Part shown: in pieces, positions 12,901-25,019 of the stretch | How the letters are laid out: every line of letters starts with the position of its first letter | Numbering within the stretch: position 1 is the first letter of the stretch | Source of the DNA: Casuarius casuarius | Taxonomy: Eukaryota; Chordata; Aves; Casuariiformes; Casuariidae | Assembly (NCBI GenBank): GCA_003342895.1 | Contig: PTFA01000009.1 | Coordinates: 8,514,677-8,578,676 of the forward strand | Direction of reading: 5' to 3' | Length of the DNA: 64,000 nt | The notes under the pieces: model-generated | The model's input: the letters and a program-made list of their open reading frames with translations, nothing else | What the model was told of the DNA's origin: nothing | Database searches by the model: none | Translations under genes and position numbers: made by a program

Positions 12901-15900
12901 ACCCTGTGAATGTCTCATTTCTTTTAAGAATTATTTAGCCCAAATCAGACTCTTTTGGATGTCTGACAAGCATTAAAATTCCTATAAAGGGCTAAAAGGA
13001 CACACAGTGGCTTTTCATTCTGAAAACAAACAGAACTGAGACATTTACAGCCTTATCTGAAAAAGGGAATTGCCAGCTGGGGAGAAGCATTTGAAACTTA
13101 GTGCAGCAGAACCCAAACAGAAGAAAAAACATAGATCCCTTTCCTGCATGGTTTCAGAAAAGCCCATGAAATCATCTACAGAGGTGGAAGCTATCTCATT
13201 AAAATATGTTCTGCATAATCATGATAAGCAGGATTAAAATGAGATGAAATGTTTTTCTTATGAATGTTCAACTTTACTAAATACAGCTTCATACCAAGAT
13301 GTTGTTTTTCAACCCAATGTTATGAAGGAAACAAAATATCAACTATTCCTGAAGATCCAAGACTGTATGGAATAAAGTGATTACTCATACACTCATGAAG
13401 AAATAGAGGAGGACGCATCACTAATCCAGAACTGTAACAGAATAGAGAACAACTAGTTTCTTTTGCTAGCTTTTCAAACTGGACACATTTCCAGCACACT
13501 CTAGCTCCAGCTGAGTAAAAATTTGCTTCATCAGTTGGCAACTGCTTCTCTTACTGAAAGGCAGCTGAGGTCTTAGCAAATAGGAAAGAAGCATACCCTA
13601 CACAATCCCAAAACACTGCTCAAGAAAGCTGGCTTACGAGCAGGAAGAAACAATATGTATGTATATATATATATATATGCACACAGACACACTCAAAGGA
13701 ATTTGATAACTTTCTGATTTTGGGGGGGAAGCAAACAAATATGGGACAATAACTTCAATCCTTATCAAAATGTAGTGGGAATAGGCTCACTAAGCACAGG
13801 ATAAAGAATGAGTACTTACAACAATTTAAAAAAAGATTATTGCAAACAAAGAATTCAACAGAAGAATTAGGCAGGCACTCCAGATCGTGATAAAAATCAC
13901 AGACATATTCCTAAAGAGCCAAAATAATGGTTATGGGATCCTGCCCTTAGAAGGGCAGTGTGAAATCAGAGACCTGAAAACAAGTCTCCTACATTCCAGA
14001 TTACTGTCTTGCCTCCCTCTTTTCTCTCACACACATTTTGTCTAGAAATTCAATGGTTAAGCTAGTCTCCATGTTCAAGAACTTGATAACTTTGAATTTT
14101 CCTGAAAAAATAATGTTAGGAGATCAACAAGAAAACTACACTAGAAATGAAACTGATGCACATTTTATATACATACACATATATATATGCATGCACAAGG
14201 CAGTATTGTCAATAAGACTAAAATTGAACAGAATCTTCTGCCATGAATATAAGCAGCACCCAAAATTCTCTAAAACATTTGACATGCATGACAAAACGCT
14301 CCCCCAGAATCAAAGAAACCTGTCAAGGCAGCACTTCCAGAGGTTTTTTTCTATTTTGTAGTACTTTGCACTGTCAACTCCAAATGCAAAACTGAGTTTG
14401 TGAAATATGAACAAGTCACCAGGATCTTCAAAGTTGTCATTGGTTAAGGACACTAAACAGGCTGGCCTACCAAGTTATTTTCCTATGGTTTATTAGCACC
14501 AAGAAAATGTCATGGGTTTATGATTACTTGTGATCATCTGTAACAGTAGAGAGCAAGCCATAAAGAAGAGAACAGTTTATCTCAGGGAAAATAAACAGTT
14601 AATTTCTCATTTACCATGTTGGAAAGATAGCTACACAGCAAGTGAAACCCAAAGAGACTGTATTTATCTGTCCTACCAATTTTTGGCTCTGATGCATCTC
14701 AAAGCCAACTTAGCAATGCTTTCTCTAGAGTTTAGAGTGAGGCTCTTCCAAGCCTGCACAAAGTAACCAAAACGAATGGTGGTCTCTAGAACGCTCACCA
14801 GGCCTGGCTTGTAGAACTTGTCACAGGAAACAGCCTTTTAGTGGTGCTTCCTTCTCTGCTCTTGGTCATGACCTGTCCCTCCCCCCCCCCAAGTTTCTTC
14901 ATTCTTCCCAAGGGAAAAAGCAAATCTCCAATTTGCAATAGATGTCTGCAGTGACTCCACACCTCCCTTCTCCTACTTTTGTCAGTCTTATGAGTATACA
15001 CTATCTCAGCATGTTTTTAGAGAAACAAATTGTGCTTTTCTCCTGTAGATTATATTAACATTTTCTAAGTTTCCATAAGAAAAATGCATTTGTAATGGAA
15101 ATTGCAATAAATCCTATAACTATGAAACAAATTAGTTTAATACCATAATTTCTGCCATTTTAATTTATTATTTTTAAAAATAAAACTGCTGTAATATTTT
15201 CCAGAACTTTTGGTGCAAATTTGTATAGTTCAAATAATAGGTCCATCTCGCTCTAAGTATATTACTCCAGGACAACATATTTAGTATAAATATCATGGGG
15301 AAAGGTCAAAAAAACATGGTGAATTACTGTCATTCAGAAGGAACCAGGCCATCTGCTGTTCTCGTGATGATAATATGGTAGCATCTGTATGCAGTGGCAT
15401 ATGGGCAAAGGGTACTGAGAACTACAAAGTTATTTCTTAATCACTGTTCACCATATATACATACAGAAGAGTTAGAACCAGAAACTTGGATTCTACCATT
15501 GGTAGGATACTGAACAATGTCAATACTGACATGAAGAATACTGCATTGTTGTCCAAGCTTGTTCCATTTTTCAGTCTACTAAAAATGTACTGCTTCAGAG
15601 AAGGACAGTATCACACCTATTCATGTCAGTTTTAACTTCATTTCCACATATTCACATTTCCTCGAAAAATTAAAGACAATCTTTTAACAGCTTAAGAATC
15701 AAACTGGGAAGTTTAAAGAGAAAAATATATAGCTATTGTTTGAGCGTCTTCTGCACACATGGCTTTGCTGTGTTTAGCTTCAAATATTAAAAAAATCAAT
15801 TCCACTTCCATGAGCATGCTCAAAAATCAAGAAAAACATAATACACACTTCAGTGGATGTTCTGGTTATACAAGTAATGAAGAAAAAATCTTTAACATGA

Positions 15901-16649
15901 GATGTTGAATACTTGCTGTTCAAACACAACAAGTAGGTTAAGTATCAGCATGGAATTTCCTTTGCATAACAGGAAATCTGTCTCAAATTCATACCAATTC
16001 ACACTTCTAATATACACTGGGCATAGCAAAGAAGAAAGTTCCATTACTTCCAACTCAGTACACTCCAAATGAGATCTTGTTTCCTGTAGAGTAATAGCAT
16101 TTTAAGAGTATTTTTCATCTGAATTACTTAAAAGTTAATTTGTAAAGAGGTCAGGGAGCATTTTCAGTTCCTTTGTGAAGAAAGCCAGTATTAATTCTCC
16201 AGCAAAATAACAAACTTCTCAGGGATTTCCATGTTAACAAAAGCATGGTATTCAGAAATTGAAGACCAAGTCCATGTTGCCAATACTACAGAAAGAGGTA
16301 GATTCCAGAAAATCTAAAATCAGTACCAAAAGGGGAATGCCTACCTTTGAGGTCATGACTAAAATTCAAAATTTGACCAAAATGCAAAGTTACTGTGGAA
16401 TCAAAAAGATCTAACAAAAAGAAAGAATGATTCTAACAGGACAAACTTATTTTTGCTAAACAATATAGAAAAGCATAAGATATATAACTCAAGTAAATTG
16501 AAAAGCAGAACCAGACCTCCTACCCACAAAGGTCAGTCATTAAAAAACAGCCCTTCAAGCTTCTCTCAACCAAGCACATGGACTTAGCATTCATTACTCT
16601 TAGGACAGTCATAGCAAATGACACCATGTTTATGCAGAAATCCCTAACA
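9901..16649. other. noncoding DNA with simple repeats, no gene recognised
   Basis: Unique-looking AT-rich sequence. Simple-sequence features are a T run at 11,760-11,772, a (TA)n run at 13,662-13,678 continuing into a CA-type stretch, a mixed TA/CA stretch at about 14,166-14,196, and ten C at 14,881-14,890. The longest open frame (107 codons, 14,038-14,361) runs through the TA/CA microsatellite and is not credible as a gene. Confidence 0.7.
13656..13695. repeat. TA-rich microsatellite
   Basis: A short TATG lead-in is followed by about eight TA units (13,662-13,678) and then a gcacacagacacac tail. This is an ordinary slippage-prone dinucleotide repeat. Confidence 0.85.
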
Positions 16650-17772
16650 GTAATTTGCTAGGATAGTTCATGAGCCCCTGGCAAATAAGTTAATAAAAAC
16701 CTGATTTGTTGAGAACAAACCACGCCAAATCAGTTTCATTTCCTTGACAAGGTAACTGACCTAAGTAACAGCAGCAGTTGTGCTATATCTTGACTTCAGA
16801 AGGCTTTTTGACACTGCTCCAGATGACATGCTCACAAGCAAGTTCATGGAGCATGGCACAGATGTAATCATGACAGGACAACTGCAGAGCACTGAAACTG
16901 TACTCAGTATTTACCAGTAGCAGGCTGTCAGAAGTTGGAAGACCTGTTAAATGTGGTCTTGGAAAAGGTTCAGCATCAGGCCCAGTTCCATTCAATACAT
17001 TTATTGACTTGGATGATAGATCCAAACACAGCTACAGAAGTTAGATGCAACAAAAAGCTGGGATGGGTTACGAGAAATTTCAAGGATAAGACTAGACTTC
17101 AAATTGATCTTAAATTGTAAAAAGGCACAAAACCAACAAGATAAATGAAGTTGTGTAGAGTACAGCACTTCAGAAATGAACTGCTTATACACAGATACAA
17201 AATGGAAGATATTACTGACCAAGGACTCGGCATCTTCATTTATCACAAACTTAGTGACTCAACTGTGGGGAAATTCCTAGTAAGGTCACATGGATGGCCC
17301 GGCCCTCTTTTTAACACTGGTTTTGTGGGTGGGTAACATGGATTTATGGGTGAGTTCTGAGAGAGTCAGAAAAAATGATTCTAAGCTGGAGAATGCGACT
17401 TCAAGAATGGCTGAAGGAAAGCAGTTCTCTCAAACAGTGAAAGGTGAACATTATGTGGTCTTCCAATACAAAAAAGAGGCTGCTAAGAGAGGACAGTGAT
17501 CAATCATTTCCCATTTCCACTGGGAGAAAGCACTAATTAACACAATTTGGATGAAAGGATGTGCTAAACATTAGAAAGTGCTCCAAATACGAAGAATTGT
17601 TGAAACATTTCTTTGGTTACCTGCAGAGAATTGTGGAATTCCCTTCAGACTTTTTCAAAGTATTTTACATCCATCAGAAATGGACATAGACATTTCACAC
17701 ACACACCCTGGAGAGAGGAGATGGATATAATCCTTTCAAGTCCTTTCTGGCTGTCCCTCAGTGATTTTGAGG
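16650..17772 (+). mobile_element. decayed CR1 LINE, 3' part of ORF2 and 3' tail
   Basis: This is a 5'-truncated copy of a CR1 non-LTR retrotransposon in plus orientation. Intact CR1 ORF2 encodes endonuclease and reverse transcriptase that copy the element's own RNA back into the genome. At 16,786-16,842 translation gives YLDFRRLFDTAPDDMLTSK, matching the CR1 block 'YLDFSKAFDTV.H..LI.K'. At 16,979-17,020 it gives GPVPFNTFIDLDDR, matching 'GPVLFNIFINDLDD'. At 17,217-17,261 it gives DQGLGIFIYHKLSDS, matching 'EKDLGVIVDHKLNMS'. The three blocks are in correct order but in three different frames, so the copy has at least two frameshifts and also stops. The CR1-like wording continues to 'tggatataatcc...ccctcagtgattttgag' at 17,722-17,772, which resembles the CR1 3' terminus. 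Full-length CR1 is about 4.5 kb, so this is roughly the last quarter. The 5' edge is approximate. No active protein is expected. Confidence 0.85.
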
Positions 17773-18516
17773 AAATCCAATGCAGACTTCAGTACTGTGA
17801 TTGATCTTATGTGGAAGGCTCTAAGATACTACTGTAACAATGTAATATGTTAATAGATTCATTAATTCATATTCTGTACCCACAGGGCTGTTTAGCTTGC
17901 TCAAGTGATCTGCAAAATGACATTTCTAATATAAATGAATCCAGGTGATGTATAAGAGAAACAATTAGCAAATAATATGACAAATTCATGCATATTTTTG
18001 AACCTGCTGCAACTATGCAAGTATAGTTATGAAACCATATTGTTTCTCCAGGATGTTACCTCTTGATCTGGAAGCCTCTCCTGGTGCTGGATATTCTGCC
18101 TTGAAAACTAATCAAAACCAAAGAGAAAACCCACACCACCTCTCACTATCAGCACTAAACCATTACATTTACTACAGTATTTGGGTAATATCCTGTCATA
18201 TTAAAAAATGACATCAAAACAAATTGTGCAATGAAAGTATTACGAGCTTTTTTATTTTTAATGGCAACTTGCTAATTATACACTATGCTATTACAGCTTA
18301 GAAAACAGCATTGTTCTTGGCTGAAATTAATGAAATTGATTTGTTCCTTTTCTGATTAGGAAATACATGATCTAGATGGTGCCCTAGATCTGCAAGATGC
18401 AATGATTCAAAGTCAGAATTATGTATTCAAGAGGACAGTATACTAGTCCTATTTCAGACAATTTATACACTTCTCCCATCTATACTGTAGTCTTTGTCAT
18501 GAGCAAATCAGATTCC

Positions 18517-18560
18517 TGTATTTCCAGATGGAGTTACTTGACCAATTAACTGGAAATACA
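18517..18560. repeat. 11-bp perfect inverted repeat
   Basis: TGTATTTCCAG at 18,517-18,527 and its exact reverse complement CTGGAAATACA at 18,550-18,560 are separated by 22 bases. One such pair is about what chance gives in a window of this size, so no function is inferred. It could be the ends of a tiny element, but there is no flanking duplication. Confidence 0.6.
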
Positions 18561-20895
18561 TGTTTGAGACTCTGCACAACTGGTATAGTAGCAATGAAAT
18601 TCATTTTAAAAAGATGGAGAACACCATAGTGAGGAAAAAATACCATCTAAACCACATCTCAAACCTAGCTCTTGGTGAAAGTTAGTAACATGGGCTTTTA
18701 CAGAGATCTTCCACTTTTCTTATTTTAAAAATTCTTTAATTTCTGCCCTTCCAATTTTAATGACATGTCAGTGGTAGATGAAATTTACATTTACAAGCCC
18801 AGGGGGCTCTCACAGAAAAAGAAAACAAAATGAGTACTTGATAACCCTGCCTGCTTACCAAATGCCAAGCAAATTGAGAAATACATTAGCCAGATGTCAC
18901 GTTCAGTGCCCTCCTAGAAACAGACAGCATTAATGCAGAGGGTTCTTTTGGGTGATCTGAGTTGATTGAACAGAATATTTTGTCAATAAAAGCACTTTTT
19001 CATTTCCTTCAATTTATAAAATGTTCCTGTTCTGAAAGTGATACCTTCTGCAGGGGTTTTGTACAACTTCTGTTTTGCAATACTTCAGTATCAGGGCCAC
19101 TTGAGAAAGCTGATCAGTAGTTCCTCAAAGCTGCTGTGCAAAAATGTATTTGTCCAAAGTGCTAACCAACAAATTAGTTACTATTAACATTTTGGTTCCT
19201 CAGCTATTTAAGTCCATTTGTTCAGGATTTAACGATGAAGCAAAACTAGCTGTTTTAGAGTGAAAAAATAAGAAAATGCACTTAATCTCCCCCATTGCCT
19301 TTTCTGGGGAGGGTGGGAAGGAGAACACTACTTCTTGTCAAGATCATTAAATGTATGCCAGTGTTTCCAATTTGTGGAAATGAATCCATCTAAAAATTGC
19401 TTAAAACTTTCCTCAGATAAATACTTAGTGGAAAAAATTAACCAAATTAAGTTTTAAAACCCTTGAAGATTCTTTCATGAAAATGAGAAGAAGGGATTGT
19501 TTTTCTTTGGCAACCTATACCAAAGGTGAAATTACTGAATAACCTGAAAGCTTGTTTTCTGCCAAAGTATACAACATACATAAGTAAATTTTAAAAAAAT
19601 TATTTTGCATGGCAGGTGTAAGATCATTAGAAATTTTCTCTTAAGCAGCTCTTAATAGGTCTGCCATATTAAGTGGATCTCATTTTCTAATCATAGAATT
19701 TGATTGGCAGAAAACCTAAACCAATCGCCTTTTCCTTACTAATCCAGAGGAAAGTGGGAAGCTTGTAAAACAAATTCCACCTCCCTCCTCCTCCATTTTT
19801 TACTGAAACTATTACCATAATTTCCTACATTCTGACACTCCTAGTAGCCCACATTTTGCAGCTGCTGGTTAAAACCCAACTTTCTTCTCCTTTCTTACAG
19901 ACAGTTCTTTGAAGCAGAGGCACTGACACATTGGCAGGCACAAGGAAGTTTGCATTGCTGCAGCCCATAGAACAGCCATTCAGTGCATAATTAAGGGACT
20001 TCAGGGTACAAGGCTTTCGTACCAACATGTTTCACAGATACCAAATTCAACACAAGCTCTTTTCCTCACACAGCCTAGGAAACAAAAAGCTGTGCAGAAC
20101 ATCTGTTCATGTGAAGTGCCAGGACAGGCATGGGGATATTGCTTTTTTGATATTTCAGTGGAGAAAAACACTCCCTGCACTGGAGTAAAAAAAACTTGCC
20201 TCTTCTCAGGCGCAGTAACCAGACCATGGAATTCAGCATTGACTGCATCTTTGGCAGCAAGATTTCAGTAATAGGTAAAAGAATGCGAACATTTACATGT
20301 AACAGATGTACATGAACTTGCATTCCAATCTTAACTAACATTTAAAGGAATATTAAGTTTCATGCATTAAGGCTTATCTCAATCTACAAATACTGAATGT
20401 TTCCATTTTCTTTTATAATAATGATAGTAACTTTTGAACTGAAAGGAATTTCTAGGAGCTTTTGAAAGATAGGATAATTTAAGTACTGAACACTCTGCCT
20501 TCGATCTAAAGTCAAAAACCTACTCCCTTCCAAACCTTTCCTCTACAAACACAAAAAAGCCTGAAAAACCCTGATTATTTGTATATAAGTCTGTTTAGAG
20601 TGTGGCTAGGAAAAAAACTAAGCTAAACTAAGATTCCCAACTATCTTGTGGAGAGAAGCCATTTTTTTTCCTCTGTAGCAATCTGAAAATGCAAATTAAA
20701 ATAAACTGAAGGGTAAAACAGATCAAAAAGGACACTTTTTTAAATACATAGCCAAAACAGTTTAGGAGCTAATTGCTTGAAGTTATTACCACCAATTAGA
20801 AATTTGGTGTGACCCAGCTTTACAAGAGACCAGATTACAGCTCATTTGTCAAAGTAAAGATGCATTTAACAGAACATGCATGAGATCTGGATGTC

Positions 20896-20917
20896 TAATT
20901 ACCATAATTATGCAAAT
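20896..20917. promoter_or_regulatory. TAATTA plus octamer (ATGCAAAT) motif cluster
   Basis: A TAATTA homeodomain-type site at 20,896-20,901 lies nine bases before a perfect octamer ATGCAAAT at 20,910-20,917, with a second AATTA (20,906-20,910) abutting and overlapping it. POU-family factors bind the octamer and homeodomain factors bind TAATTA. Perfect octamers also occur at 23,375-23,382 (minus) and 50,858-50,865 (plus), so single sites are uninformative. The compact pairing is the only reason to list it. Confidence 0.2.
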
Positions 20918-23900
20918 GACTGCCCTATCAATCAGCACTTCTAGGGCCTCTGTCCTTAACTGATGGGGGAATCACAATATTCCTTTCTTGCAGGCACGTC
21001 ATTATTGAAGTACAGGCAAATCCGAAAAGTTCAGTTTGTGCTTACTTTTATACCCTACTGCACAGCTTCATGCAGGTACTGATATACTCATCCTCCTTGT
21101 TCAGCTAAATGTAAATTAATCACGATCTGTAGCAATCTATTACAGGGAAAAAGGCAAAACCAAAAAGTCTGTTGAAGTGTCAGACTTGAAAGTCATAGGG
21201 CTGACAGTTATTTCAAGACCTTAATAGAGCATTCATATAAACAAAACCTTTGAAAACTAATTTCTGAGGTTCTGTAAGGAACATCACGTTCTTCCTCTAA
21301 GACAAAACTGATTGAACCACAATTTCTGAAAGCAGTTCCTACTAGAAGCAGTGGAATGCAACAGAAATCTTTAACTGAAAAACTGGAAGCCCAGTGAATG
21401 AGCTGGGAAATACCTTTGGCCTCTTTCCTGCTTTGATGTTATCCATGGACTTTTTCCACACTTTTTTAGAATTGTATCTAAGATTCACATTCTTGATCTG
21501 TATCCAGGAATCTTAGTCCAACTAAAGAGCACAGCTAGAAACTTATTAGGCTAAATCAGTATTGCTCTGTTACATTTGATGGACCTTTCTTGATTAATAG
21601 GAACTTTGCAGCTGACCCAGTTGGTTGACCCATATCACACAGTCAAGTCATTCAGCAAAGGGTATTTCTGACCCAACCAGCATATTACAAACATTCAAAA
21701 TATTCTCATTGCATTAATTCCAAAAGTAAACAGATTAAAAAAATCACTAACTTGCATAACTAAGTAAATTCAATTTAAGATGTATTGTATTAATATGCAT
21801 TGCATTAACATATAATTACTATATTAACCTACTTCTAGTTCCCAAAAGCATTTTTTGAAGGTATCAGATCCTCATATGCAATTCTTGTGTAAGTTAAGTC
21901 AATACTGAGCTTCCCATGCATTTAAGTGACCTTGCAAGGTACACCAATATCAGTGAGGACTTTTGGTGGTTTTTGACATTTTTGGTATGCTGTAACTACT
22001 TGGTGGAAAGTAGTCATAACAGTAAGTGAGGTATTAATAGTAAACCAGTTTATTGCTGAGAACCAGTGACCTAGAATTTGTAAAGTTGCCTGGAAAAACA
22101 CAGAAATAATTTTTTCATTTAACCTTCAGGCCATCTGAAGACTAAATTTTTCTTACAAAATCTTTTATTCTAGCATGAGTTTAGATATCATAAGAACAAT
22201 CTCCCCTATGAAGGTGCTAGTGCATATGTACTGACTTTTCCCAACAGAAGTTTTATGCATGGGCTGAACCTCAAATTAAACTTCTTACCCAGACTGTTGA
22301 TACATGATTAATTATGTTTGTGTATGAAGATTAATTAATGTTTATTTGAACTATTGCATTATGTACTGAAACCACATATTTGCAGAGTACTAACAAAGGC
22401 ATTTGCAAAACTTGATGAAGTAAAAACTCTTCTAATGTTTTGTTAAAACAAAAGAAAGTAATTGGCTTATAAAGGTATAAATACCCATGGTCTGGAAAGT
22501 CCACTCTAAAGTTTAAATAATTAAAGGATAAAAAATGATAGGGAAGTGTCTTTCCAGTAGCAGGTGGCCAATACATTCTCTACAGTAGGCACATTCTAAG
22601 GCTCTCTGGGAATTAGAGAAATGTACATTCTTGGAAAACAAGAAGGTAAATGCAGCCAGAGAGGAGTTATGTTTTTTCGCAAATTAGGGCAACAGATTAA
22701 TTGGGTTAGAATACATCTGGGTCAGTATGACCCACTGTAAAGACCAGAAGACATTAAAAGCCATTGAGAACTTTAAATCATATCTGTACATTGCTACAAA
22801 AGGCAAAGTCAGCATCTTAACAGAACAGACTCATCTTCAGCAATGCAATTGACATTTGTTTTAAATGCTATCTCCCTCATTGATGAAACAAGGTTATAAG
22901 AGGTTCAAGTATAAATATTTTGATTGCCATTTGAAATCCATTCTGAGGCCCACTGTAAGACTGAAATGCAAAAAAAATTTACCTTGTCAAATATGTGCAT
23001 ATGTATTTGTTTAGGAAAAGCTGCTTCAAAACTTCATATATATTGGCAAAAATGAATTTCATTGCACAAAGATGAGCAACATTGCTTATATCCAGTATCA
23101 CTGCAATTATTCACAGACTCCATTTTCTCTCATTGTTTCTAAGGTGGTGATAGCTAATTGCTAGAATCTGTCTGAACAGAGCAGTCTGGTGTACGGGGCT
23201 CAAGGGCTGACAGAAGAAATCAGTTAATCCAACTTTCAGCCTATAACAGCTAGAAAACAAGAGATAGTTCCTCTCTGGCACAGTAGCTCACCCAGAATGG
23301 ATTAAGAGAACAAAGTTCTGAATGAAGAACAGGATACTCTTAAGCACAGATTTGTTCAACAGGAAGGAGGAAGCATTTGCATCTGTTTTTTCTCTTTACT
23401 ATTTGAATTTGAGACATTTGGTAAACTCCAATGCATACCCTGACTTTTCAGCCTTCCCTTTCTAACATGGTCTGTATTACTTTAGCTCAGCTTCTACTTA
23501 TTCCTTCTGCAGTTCCTCTTTGCTGTGGTAACAGCAAATGCTCTTTTAACTCATAGAAGCACTCTGTTTCCCCACTGGTAGCAGAACCTTGCTTTTCCCC
23601 TCCCGCTTTAAAAGTGGCATCATGTTAGTACACCCCAGCCTGAGAACAAGCAACCCAACAAGCTCAGTTTGATCTCCCTCATCTCCTCCAAATCTAATGA
23701 GATGCGAAAACATTTTTTTGGGGGGGAACGTTGGCCTTGGTACCAAAAGTGTCCCAGAAGACATTTCACTGATTTTGCATTACAGTCAAAATCCTTTTCC
23801 TTGACAAGTTAAATAGATGTTTATAAATACATGCATCTTAAGATGACACATCACATGGGATGTTCCTTTACTTCCAGAATTGTTATAGTTACAGACAACC

Positions 23901-25019
23901 AAACATCTGCAGGAATAACTGTCTAGTTCTTTAACTGGTTCAATTGTCTTTTATAAAAGCTCAGTAATGAGTGACTCTGCTCCAGGGCCACATTGGCACA
24001 TTATGCTTCCGGTAGTAGAATGCCATGACTTATAAGCTAGTTACTTTTTTTTTCTTTTTCTCCAGTGACAGCTGTTGCACAACTAGCATTCTTTGATTTG
24101 TCCCCAAGCCTGAAATCAAAATTAAGTTGCCAAAGCAGCGCAGGTTTGATTTACCAATTCAGCTCCAGGCAGGAAAGCAGTTCCGTTCCATCAAGCTTGA
24201 CCTATTAGACACTTGTGACAAAAGCCAAAAGTCCAAGTCCGTGAAAGTTGTGAGGTTTGTCTTTCCTCCCAATAATTTCCTTTCCCCCAAAGGATGACTT
24301 AAAAGAGCAGGCTCAGATTATCCAAGGAGAACAAATTCTCATTTCCCTGTGCAAGAACTGCTACTTTGGGAGATGAGGTTCACCCAATTCCTGCCCAGGA
24401 AAGGCAGCAAAGGATTCTATCATCAGCAATCCAGAGATTACAGGTTTTAGGACTGAATCTTTCTCCCTAGTGGTGAAGTAGAAGCATGTGGCAGATTGCT
24501 GTAATCCCATAGTGTAGATTATGGCCTAGAAAAATCACAGAAAATAAGAGCAAGAGAAGTCTGGCTTCTCCTCCTGTCCAGTGGCAGGCTTGACTACTTT
24601 TCTGGAGTTTCAGAGAAAACCAAACTACCAGAACAAGCCCTTTCACCACAGCTGATCAAGATGTGGTTTCATCTAATAAATTCTTACCACAGATAGCAAG
24701 TGTGATCTCTTCTTCCTTTCTGCCAGGTCATGTTTCTCCATTTCTCTGACCCTGGTACCCACTGAGACAATTCAATGCACTATTGCTAAACCTGAGGGCT
24801 AAAGTGGGAAAGTACACAACCAGAAGCAGGAAAAAACAAGGAAGGAACAGAAAGTCTAGCTTTCCACAGTAAAGACATCAGCTCAGCTCCAAAACCATGG
24901 CTCCAGCCAATATATTTTTAGATGGTGATCATGCTTGCTTATAAGCCATAAAGAGATTGTCTCATAGACCTGGAGAGTCTAATTTCTGCTAAAAATCTGA
25001 AGTGGAATGGCCATTCTAC

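Larger units (their letters stand above)
17773..25019. other. noncoding DNA, no gene recognised
   Basis: AT-rich unique-looking sequence downstream of the CR1 copy. All open frames are under 90 codons and show no domain. Minor items inside are an 11-bp inverted repeat at 18,517-18,560, a homeodomain/octamer-like motif cluster at 20,896-20,917, and a weak tcatagaatttg phrase at 19,694 too short to call CR1. At 23,716-23,727 a T run meets a G run. Confidence 0.7.

Noticed and set aside
19690..19730. tcatagaattt phrase resembling the CR1 end repeat
   Set aside because: Only about ten bases match and the following sequence does not follow any CR1 wording.
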